Origin: Synergistaceae bacterium
Lineage (GTDB): Bacteria; Synergistota; Synergistia; Synergistales; Aminobacteriaceae
Reading direction: 5' to 3'
DNA: 19,967 bases
Assembly: GCA_017475805.1 (NCBI GenBank)
Contig: JAFVEW010000267.1
Location: forward strand, 1 to 19,967
The notes under the pieces were generated by a model. The model made no database searches. It was given only the letters and a program-made list of their open reading frames with translations, and was not told the origin of the DNA. How positions within the stretch are numbered: position 1 is the first letter of the stretch; each line of letters opens with the position of its first letter. This document shows, piece by piece, positions 7,518 through 13,327 of the stretch. Position numbers and translations under genes: made by a program.

Positions 7518-8357
7518 TTATAAATTCTCCCACTCTCGTGCTATGGATCTGTCCATAATTTTTTGTCGCTCTCGTTTGGAAATACCTCTTAATGCGCCGT
7601 TAATTTTATTAAGGAGGCGTGTATCGTCTTTGCGGACTCCTGCGCAAATTCCCGTGAAATCAAATTTGAAGCCTTCGCCTTTAGGGAGTTTTATCATTAT
7701 GAAGCCGGGATAAACTCTTTCGTAAGTTTTTGCGGATTCTAAATCTATAACAGTTGCGTCTGCTTCTCTGTTTCTAAGTTTATCAAAAATTTCTTGAACC
7801 ATCATAACGGGCGGCATGTGAATAGCTCCCTTAATTTGAGCTATGGCTCTGTCAAAATTTGAATTTTTCTGAGCAACGAACGTCGCGCCGATAAAATCCT
7901 TAAAATTTTTAGCGTCGGCATATTTTCCTTTTTTATTAACCATGATGCAGTATTCACCGCTTTGAACTTCGTAAACATCGGAGAAAGACATAGATTTTTT
8001 TCGTTCGCTTGTGTCTAACATTCCTGAAAAAATTGCGTCAATCTCATGATCATTAAGAGCCGGAACAAGATCGTGCCAAGAAAGTTTGAAAACTTCAAGT
8101 TCAGCTCCCATTGACTTAGCTACTAACTTTGCAATTTGAATGTCATAGCCGTCAGCATATAAATCATCTTCGTTTTCTAAAGGAACGTTTGAATCCGTCG
8201 GGATATTTTCTGCCCAATTATTCGGAGGCAGGTCGCATTCCGTGCCTATACGAAAGACTCTGGCTTCTGTTGCGCCTTTATAACTAAAAAGTAAATTAAA
8301 GCCTATATAAATAGAAACGGGTATAGCTAAAATAAGAATAATAATTATTTTTTTCAT
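7518..8357 (-). CDS. SBP5: family-3 solute-binding protein, C-lobe type A
   Basis: This 279-residue copy has a slightly longer anchor-to-domain linker (about 21-33). Motifs: ECDLPPNNW (Cys41, with Leu43 replacing the usual Tyr), DGYDIQIAK, SGMLDTSERKK (Arg119), ADATVIDLESAKTY (Asp205), GICAGVRK (Cys238), AREWENL end. Cys137, in the hinge-region strand EYCIMV, is not found in the other copies. The Tyr-to-Leu change is shared with SBP6 and removes an aromatic residue expected to stack over the ligand. It starts with ATG; the ribosome site is weak (GAGTG). A heptanucleotide-repeat gap of 84 nt separates it from SBP4. Confidence 0.9.
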   Translation of the reverse strand: MKKIIIILILAIPVSIYIGFNLLFSYKGATEARVFRIGTECDLPPNNWAENIPTDSNVPLENEDDLYADGYDIQIAKLVAKSMGAELEVFKLSWHDLVPALNDHEIDAIFSGMLDTSERKKSMSFSDVYEVQSGEYCIMVNKKGKYADAKNFKDFIGATFVAQKNSNFDRAIAQIKGAIHMPPVMMVQEIFDKLRNREADATVIDLESAKTYERVYPGFIMIKLPKGEGFKFDFTGICAGVRKDDTRLLNKINGALRGISKRERQKIMDRSIAREWENL

Positions 8358-8414
8358 GCTAAAACACTCATTTAATAAATATAAATAGAAGTTAAGAAAT
8401 AATTTTTGTTTTTC

Positions 8415-8444
8415 GTTCCTACTCCCTAATTCCTAGCTAAATTA
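8415..8444. repeat. Heptanucleotide repeats after SBP4 stop codon
   Basis: On the minus strand the SBP4 stop is followed by TTTAGC and three 7-nt units, TAGGAAT, TAGGGAG, TAGGAAC. This is the partner of the repeat behind SBP6 and sits in the same position relative to its gene, so the two gaps are probably duplicated along with the genes. Confidence 0.6.
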
Positions 8445-9266
8445 AAAATTATCCCATTCGCGAGCTATAGATCTATCCATAATTTTTTGACGTTCATGCT
8501 TTGAAAGGCTGCTTAATGCGTCGTTAATTTCTCCGAGAAGTTTCGTATCAGTCTTGCGGACACCTGCGCAGACTCCTGAGTAACCGAAATTAAAACCTTC
8601 GCCCTTAGGAAATTTTATCGCCAGCATATTCGGATAAGTTTGCTTATACATGTTTATGACTTCAACGTCAAGAATTATGCCGTCAACTTCTTTATTTTTG
8701 AGTTTATCTAACATTTCGATGATGCTGTCAACAGGCTCAAGGTGAACGGCTCCTGGTATTTGATTTATAGCTGAGTCTGAGTTCGTTCCGTGCTGGCCTA
8801 TAAATTTTGCGTCGTTGAAATCAGTGATTTTCGTAGCGTTCGCGTAATAACTGCCTTTGTTCACTACGACGTTATATTCTGCTAAGCGGTCTTCATAAAC
8901 GTCAGAAAAAGCTATAGTTCTTTTTCGTTCGTCTGTGTCAAGCATACTCGAAAAAATTGCGTCAATTTCCCGCCTATTAAGTGCTGTTATAAGGTCGTTC
9001 CAGTCAAGTTTATAAATCTCTAATTTAGCTCCAATTCTATCAGCTACGGCTTTAGCTATCTGAATGTCATAGCCTTCTGCAAAATGGCCTTCTCTATTTG
9101 CAATCGGAATATTTGAGTCAGTGTCTCTATCTTCTTCCCAGTTATTAGGAGGATAATCGCACTCGCTGCCGATTCTCAAAACTCGCGAGTCGCCCATGCT
9201 AAAGTGAAAGCTGACGTAAATAACTATAGCTAAAAATAAGACTCCGATTAAAGCAAAATTTTTCAT
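8442..9266 (-). CDS. SBP4: family-3 solute-binding protein, first of the second unit
   Basis: I place the start at the ATG at 9266 (274 residues, MKNFALIG), because GAGG lies 10 nt upstream and every sister begins at this point. The longer frame from 9335 would add 23 charged residues before the anchor and would begin inside the promoter region. Motifs: SECDYPPNNW (Cys36), EGYDIQIAK, FSSMLDTDERK (Arg114; Ser replaces the usual Gly107), VDGIILDVE (Asp200), GVCAGVRK (Cys233). The YEDR block after the hinge approach (124-127) is shared only with SBP2. The C-lobe is type B with GQHGTN. It lies downstream of the SBP3 terminator, so it needs its own promoter. Confidence 0.9.
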   Translation of the reverse strand: MKNFALIGVLFLAIVIYVSFHFSMGDSRVLRIGSECDYPPNNWEEDRDTDSNIPIANREGHFAEGYDIQIAKAVADRIGAKLEIYKLDWNDLITALNRREIDAIFSSMLDTDERKRTIAFSDVYEDRLAEYNVVVNKGSYYANATKITDFNDAKFIGQHGTNSDSAINQIPGAVHLEPVDSIIEMLDKLKNKEVDGIILDVEVINMYKQTYPNMLAIKFPKGEGFNFGYSGVCAGVRKTDTKLLGEINDALSSLSKHERQKIMDRSIAREWDNF

Positions 9267-9325
9267 ATTTAGAAAGCCTCTTTTTTTATTTATATCTTTA
9301 ATAAATTTATGGAAATTTAGGCTAA

Positions 9326-9355
9326 ATTTTATCATAAAAAAAGCTCCCCTGAAAA
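9326..9355 (-). promoter_or_regulatory. Candidate promoter for SBP4
   Basis: TAAAAT on the minus strand (plus-strand 9326-9331) lies just beyond the SBP3 terminator U-run. At 17-18 bp spacing the -35 would be TTTCAG or TTTTCA (9349-9355), inside the terminator stem, which is weak. The sequence position matches the better promoters before SBP1 and SBP8. Confidence 0.35.
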
Positions 9356-9376
9356 TCAGTATAATTTCAGAGGAAC
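9336..9376 (-). terminator. Rho-independent terminator after SBP3
   Basis: Plus-strand 9343-9354 and 9365-9376 form a 12-bp stem in the minus-strand RNA (two G-U pairs, 10-nt loop). The run of A at 9336-9342 supplies the U-tract. It sits 40 nt beyond the SBP3 stop and splits the array. Confidence 0.8.
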
Positions 9377-9416
9377 TTAAGTAATTTAATTTAATTTTAT
9401 TTCTAAATTTTAGAAA

Positions 9417-10247
9417 TTAAAAACTGATACTATTCATTTCATTCGCAACGACACTATCCATAATGCGTTCACGGTCAGTCCGAGAAAGTTTTTTTAATAC
9501 CGCGTTAATTTCTTCGGTGAGTTTAGTATCCTGTTTACGAAGACCGACACAAACTCCTGTATAGTCAAACTTAAATCCTTTTCCTTCAGGAAATCTGATT
9601 TCGATAAGTTCGGGATACATTTTTTGATACATTCCGACAGTCTCAGAGTCGACGATAATTCCGTCAACCTCGTCGGCTAAAAGTTTTTCAAACATTTGAG
9701 CGACAGTCTCAACCGGCTCAAGATGAATAGCTCCCGTCAGCTGGTCTATAGCTGAATCTAAATTCGTACCTTTTTGGCCTATAAATTTTGCGCCGCTAAA
9801 ATCCGTTAAATACTTAGCATTTGAATATTTGCTGTTGTCTTTGACCATAACTGAATATACAAATTGAACGCCGTAAACGTCGGAGAAAGCGATGATTTTT
9901 CTTCGGTCGCTGTTGTCTAACATTCCTGAAAAGATTGCGTCGATTTTATTATTATTAAGAGCTGGGATTAATTCTTCCCACGCGATTTTTTGAATTTCAA
10001 GTTTAGCTCCGAGTGATTGAGCCACTAACTTAGCAATCTGAACATCATAGCCTTCAGCAAAATAGCCTTTTTTGTTTATTAAAGGAATATTTGAAGCAGT
10101 CGGGTGATCTTCTTCCCAGTTGTTGGGAGTGTAATCACATTCGACACCAACACGTAAAACACGCTCACTGCTCGTAGGCATAAAGTGTAGACCGGCATAA
10201 GCAGCGATAGCCAATACCAGAACCGCAATAAGGATAAAATTTCTCAA
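9417..10247 (-). CDS. SBP3: family-3 solute-binding protein, C-lobe type B
   Basis: This 276-residue copy starts with TTG (AAGGAG, 9 nt spacer). Motifs: VECDYTPNNWEE (Cys37), EGYDVQIAK, SGMLDNSDRRK (Arg115, with Asn for Thr two positions after the Asp), VDGIIVDSE (Asp200), GVCVGLRK (Cys233). The N-lobe carries PTASN where all other copies have DSN or DTN. The C-terminal tail, MDSVVANEMNSISF, is the most divergent of the eight and has lost the AREWEN ending. It is the last gene of the unit SBP1-3, followed by a strong terminator. Confidence 0.9.
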   Translation of the reverse strand: MRNFILIAVLVLAIAAYAGLHFMPTSSERVLRVGVECDYTPNNWEEDHPTASNIPLINKKGYFAEGYDVQIAKLVAQSLGAKLEIQKIAWEELIPALNNNKIDAIFSGMLDNSDRRKIIAFSDVYGVQFVYSVMVKDNSKYSNAKYLTDFSGAKFIGQKGTNLDSAIDQLTGAIHLEPVETVAQMFEKLLADEVDGIIVDSETVGMYQKMYPELIEIRFPEGKGFKFDYTGVCVGLRKQDTKLTEEINAVLKKLSRTDRERIMDSVVANEMNSISF

Positions 10248-10278
10248 AACTAATCACTCCTTTATGGAATCTTAATTA

Positions 10279-11103
10279 TTAAATGTTTTCCCATTCTCGT
10301 GCAACTGAACGATCCATTAGGCGTTTACGTTCGTGCTGCGAAATGTTTTTTAACGCGCTGTTGATTTCTTTTGTAAGTTTTACGTCGGTCTTGCGGACTC
10401 CCGCGCAGACACCCGTGTAATCAAAGACGAAAGTTTCATTTTTAGGAAGCCTTATCGCTTTCAGATGAGGATAAGTTTTAACGTAAGAGCTCATGATTTC
10501 AAAATCTGTAATTATTCCGTCGGCTTTGCCTCGATTGAGAGCCTCAATCATTTTCGCAGCCGTATCAACAGGCGGAAGATGTATTGCTCCGGGCAGCTGG
10601 TCTATAGCATCGTCTAAATTTGTACCTTCCTGACCGACAAAACGCGCGCCCTCAAAGTCCGTTAATTTTTTTGCGTTCGCCCATCGTCCGTATTTTTGAA
10701 CTAAAATAGCGTATTCTGTTACTCTGTCTTCATATGTGTCTGTGAAAGCTATTGATTGTTTTCGCTCGCTCGTGTCTAACATGCCTGAAAATATCGCGTC
10801 AATCTCTCGTCTATTAAGAGCAGGAATTAAATCTTCCCACGCTATTTTTCTTACTTCAAGTTTAGCACCGATTGATTTAGCAACGATTTTAGCAACCTGA
10901 ATATCATAACCTTCAGCGTAGTAACCCTCTTTATTTGCCAAAGGAACATTTGAGTCAGTCTCTCTATGTTCTTCCCAGTTGTTAGGAGCGTAATCACACT
11001 CAGTTCCAACACGAAGAACGCGGTCGCCCTTAGTATCATATCGAACGCCTGCATAAACCGTGATACAAAACAGCATTACAGCGACCAATAAAAAATTTTT
11101 CAC
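10279..11103 (-). CDS. SBP2: family-3 solute-binding protein, C-lobe type B
   Basis: This 274-residue copy starts with GTG, preceded by GAGGTGAT. Motifs: TECDYAPNNWEE (Cys36), EGYDIQVAK, SGMLDTSERK (Arg114), ADGIITDFE (Asp200), GVCAGVRK (Cys233), AREWENI end. It shares YEDR (124-127) with SBP4. The linker strand has KNETFVFDY instead of EGEGFKFDY, a pattern otherwise seen only in SBP7 (SDETFFFDY). It lies 23 nt behind SBP1 and 31 nt before SBP3, so all three should be on one transcript. Confidence 0.9.
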   Translation of the reverse strand: MKNFLLVAVMLFCITVYAGVRYDTKGDRVLRVGTECDYAPNNWEEHRETDSNVPLANKEGYYAEGYDIQVAKIVAKSIGAKLEVRKIAWEDLIPALNRREIDAIFSGMLDTSERKQSIAFTDTYEDRVTEYAILVQKYGRWANAKKLTDFEGARFVGQEGTNLDDAIDQLPGAIHLPPVDTAAKMIEALNRGKADGIITDFEIMSSYVKTYPHLKAIRLPKNETFVFDYTGVCAGVRKTDVKLTKEINSALKNISQHERKRLMDRSVAREWENI

Positions 11104-11126
11104 GTTTTTATCACCTCTAAGCCCTC

Positions 11127-11951
11127 TTAAATATTATTCCAATCTCTGGCGATAGTCCTGTCCATTATTCTTTGACGTTCTCTTTGATTTAAGTCTTTCA
11201 GAGCATCGTTAATTTCTTTTTGAAGCCTTGTATCCTGTTTACGAACGCCCGCGCAGATTCCCGTATAATCGAACTTAAAGCCTTCGTCTTCAGGGAATGT
11301 TATTCCGACGATTTCAGGGTTAGCTTTAACATTCGCGCTGATTTTTTCAGTACCGATTATTATTCCGTCAACTTCGCCGTTAAAAAGTTTGTCGAACATT
11401 TCGGTAGTGGTCTTAACGGGTTCGAGCCTTACAGCTCCTGGAAGCTGGGCAATGCCTCTATCTAAATTCGTATCTTCTTGGCCTACGAAACGAGCTCCGG
11501 CGAAATCTGTCATCTTTTTTGCTTTTGAATAATTCCCGTCTCTGCGGACTAAAACACCGTATTCAATTTTTTGAACTTCGTAAATATCAGAGAAAGCTAT
11601 AACTTCCCGTCTCGCGCTTGAGTCAAGCATACCTGAAAAAATCGCGTCAATTTCGCGGCGGTTAAGAGCGGGTATTAAGTCGTCCCACTCAAGTTTTTTA
11701 ACTTCAAGTTTTGAGCCGATTGAATCAGCAACGACTTTAGCAATTTGAATATCATAACCTTCGGCGTAAAAGCCTTCTTTATTAGCTAAAGGGACGTTTG
11801 AATCGGTAGGGTGGTCTTCTTCCCAGTTGTGAGGAGCGTAATCGCATTCAGTTCCGACACGGAGCATACGGCCGTTATTAGCGTTGTAGCGAATGCCTGC
11901 ATAAATCGATATGCACAACAGCAAGACCGAGATCAGGAAAAAGTTTCTCAT
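11127..11951 (-). CDS. SBP1: family-3 solute-binding protein lacking the C-lobe ligand Asp; first of the array
   Basis: This entry also describes the family. Family-3 binding proteins are two-lobed periplasmic proteins that hold an amino acid between the lobes for an ABC transporter. This copy (274 residues) has a hydrophobic anchor (4-20) without a lipobox Cys, then the N-lobe with TECDYAP (Cys36), WEEDHPTDSNVPLANKEG (a stretch about 15 residues longer than in standard members), EGYDIQIAK (64-72) and FSGMLDSSARR (Arg114, expected carboxylate ligand). The C-lobe follows (FVGQEDTNLDRGI, VDGIIIGTE), then the return to the N-lobe (GICAGVRK, Cys233) and the tail ARDWNNI. Uniquely, residue 200 is Gly (codon GGT) where all seven sisters have Asp, the expected amino-group ligand. 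No permease or ATPase gene is adjacent. Confidence 0.9.
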   Translation of the reverse strand: MRNFFLISVLLLCISIYAGIRYNANNGRMLRVGTECDYAPHNWEEDHPTDSNVPLANKEGFYAEGYDIQIAKVVADSIGSKLEVKKLEWDDLIPALNRREIDAIFSGMLDSSARREVIAFSDIYEVQKIEYGVLVRRDGNYSKAKKMTDFAGARFVGQEDTNLDRGIAQLPGAVRLEPVKTTTEMFDKLFNGEVDGIIIGTEKISANVKANPEIVGITFPEDEGFKFDYTGICAGVRKQDTRLQKEINDALKDLNQRERQRIMDRTIARDWNNI

Positions 11952-12030
11952 TATTTTTTATTGCCTTCGTTTCTTCTATTCTGTAATCTACATTTTATTC
12001 TACATATATTTACGTAATTTAATGTCATAA

Positions 12031-12059
12031 ATTTTAGCAACGTGTTTTATGAAATTCAA
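12031..12059 (-). promoter_or_regulatory. Promoter for the SBP array
   Basis: On the minus strand TTGAAT (plus-strand 12054-12059) and TAAAAT (12031-12036) are separated by 17 bp, just after the leuB terminator. The predicted start near 12024 gives a leader of about 70 nt before the SBP1 ATG, whose ribosome site (GAAGG) is distant and weak. Confidence 0.5.
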
Positions 12060-12060
12060 G

Positions 12061-12105
12061 AAAAAAAATTGCTCCCCCTTTGATTCATTTTCGGAGGAGC
12101 AATTT
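12061..12105 (-). terminator. Rho-independent terminator after leuB
   Basis: Plus-strand 12066-12078 (AAATTGCTCCCCC) pairs with 12093-12105 (GGAGGAGCAATTT): a 13-bp stem with one G-U in the minus-strand RNA, 14-nt loop, then a U-tract from the A-run at 12061-12068. It separates leuB from the SBP array. Confidence 0.85.
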
Positions 12106-12126
12106 GAAATTTATAATTTTTATTTT

Positions 12127-13200
12127 TTATAATCTTGCGATTATTTCGTCTCTCATCTGCGAGCCTGAGATTAATTTTTCGCTGCTATCGCCGGTGTAAA
12201 TGTCGCCAGTCCTGAGCCCTGCTTTCAAAACTTCGTCGACGGCGTTTTCAATTTTGTCGGCTTCCTTGTTCATATTGAAAGAATATCGCAACATCATCGC
12301 GCCCGCTAAAATCGTTCCGATAGGGTTAGCTTTGTCTTGGCCTGCAATGTCGGGGGCTGAACCGTGAATAGGCTCGTAAAGTCCGCGATTGCCTTCACCT
12401 AAACTCGCGCTTGGTATCATTCCGATTGAGCCGACGATTTGGCTTGCTTCGTCTGAGAGAATGTCGCCGAAAGTGTTTTCAGTTACGATTACGTCAAACT
12501 CTGACGGAACTCTAATTAACTGCATCGATGCGTTGTCAACATACAAGTGATTTAATTTGACTTCGGGATATTCTTTTGCGACTTCTTCAACGATTTCGCG
12601 CCAAAGTCTTGAGACAGTGAGAATATTAGCTTTGTCGATCGACGTTACGATTTTCCTGCGTCCCATAGCCATTTTGAAAGCAACATGAGCAATTCGTCTG
12701 ATTTCGTGTTCAGAATATTCCATGACATCACGGGCTGCGCGTTCGCCGTTTGAAGTTTTGAAGGCTTCGTGTTTACCGAAATAAATTCCGCCCGTAAGCT
12801 CTCGAACGATTATAAAATCAATTCCTTTTTCAGCTATATCTTTTCTCAAAGGACAAGCCGACGCAAGAGGCGCGAAAATTTTAGCAGGACGAATATTCGC
12901 AAAAACCTCAAGACCCGCTCTAACTCCGAGCAAACCGCGTTCAGGTCGTTTATCAGGCGGCTGATTGTCCCACTTAGGACCTCCGACTGCGCCTAATAAA
13001 GTTGCTTCGGCATTCTGACAAGTTTTCAAACTGAAATCAGGTAAAGGCTCGCCGTATTTATCAATAGCGTTGCCGCCCATAGCCACTTCTGAAAAATCAA
13101 ACTGACCGGGCGCGACTTTTTCTAAGACATCGAGAGTTGCCTTAATAACTTCAGGGCCTATACCGTCGCCGGGAATGACAGCTACATTTTTTTTTGACAT
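12127..13200 (-). CDS. leuB: 3-isopropylmalate dehydrogenase
   Basis: This NAD-dependent enzyme oxidises and decarboxylates 3-isopropylmalate in leucine synthesis, in the cytosol. The 357-residue length is normal. Active-site residues are all present: Arg94 and Arg104 in VRAGLEVFANIRP, Arg133 in VRELTGG, Tyr140, Lys190 in SIDKAN, Asp222 in VDNAS, and Asp246/Asp250 in TFGDILSDEAS. The NAD-binding block GSAPDIAGQDKANP (280-293) marks it as an isopropylmalate rather than an isocitrate enzyme. No leuA, leuC or leuD lies in the window, so it seems to stand alone here. ATG is preceded by GAGGGAG. A -10 TATAAT lies at plus-strand 13234-13239, and a strong terminator follows the gene. Confidence 0.95.
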   Translation of the reverse strand: MSKKNVAVIPGDGIGPEVIKATLDVLEKVAPGQFDFSEVAMGGNAIDKYGEPLPDFSLKTCQNAEATLLGAVGGPKWDNQPPDKRPERGLLGVRAGLEVFANIRPAKIFAPLASACPLRKDIAEKGIDFIIVRELTGGIYFGKHEAFKTSNGERAARDVMEYSEHEIRRIAHVAFKMAMGRRKIVTSIDKANILTVSRLWREIVEEVAKEYPEVKLNHLYVDNASMQLIRVPSEFDVIVTENTFGDILSDEASQIVGSIGMIPSASLGEGNRGLYEPIHGSAPDIAGQDKANPIGTILAGAMMLRYSFNMNKEADKIENAVDEVLKAGLRTGDIYTGDSSEKLISGSQMRDEIIARL

Positions 13201-13233
13201 TGAATAAAAAATCTCCCTCTGTATTTTTTTGTC

Positions 13234-13239
13234 ATTATA
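13234..13239 (-). promoter_or_regulatory. Candidate -10 element of leuB
   Basis: A perfect TATAAT on the minus strand lies 33 nt before the leuB start codon. The -35 position (17 bp spacing, 13257-13262) reads ACATTT, which is poor and overlaps a short palindrome, consistent with activated or repressed expression. Confidence 0.4.
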
Positions 13240-13251
13240 ACCCGAAACAAA

Positions 13252-13267
13252 ATAGCAAATGTGCTAT
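13252..13267. promoter_or_regulatory. Palindrome between leuB and guaA promoters (possible operator)
   Basis: ATAGCA, 4 nt, TGCTAT form a perfect 6-bp inverted repeat. It covers the leuB -35 position and ends 5 bp before the guaA -35. No leucine attenuator peptide and no purine riboswitch fold is evident in the 127-nt gap. Confidence 0.35.
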
Positions 13268-13271
13268 GATT

Positions 13272-13299
13272 TTCAACACTAGAATTATAAAAATATAAA
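13272..13299 (+). promoter_or_regulatory. Candidate promoter of guaA
   Basis: TTCAAC (13272-13277) and TATAAA (13294-13299) are 16 bp apart. The leader is short (about 22 nt) and contains G6-A6-T6 directly before AATG. Confidence 0.4.
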
Positions 13300-13327
13300 A
13301 ATAAAATCGGGGGGAAAAAATTTTTTA

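Noticed and set aside
9267..9335. N-terminal extension of SBP4 from an ATG at 9335
   Set aside because: It adds 23 charged residues before the hydrophobic anchor, has no sister equivalent and overlaps the candidate promoter. The ATG at 9266 has a ribosome site.
4848..11951. Mobile element or phage origin of the SBP array
   Set aside because: No transposase, integrase, terminal inverted repeats or flanking target duplication are seen. The duplication looks like tandem amplification.
13201..13327. Purine riboswitch or leucine attenuator between leuB and guaA
   Set aside because: The gap is only 127 nt, holds two promoters, and has no leucine-rich leader peptide or riboswitch-like conserved core.
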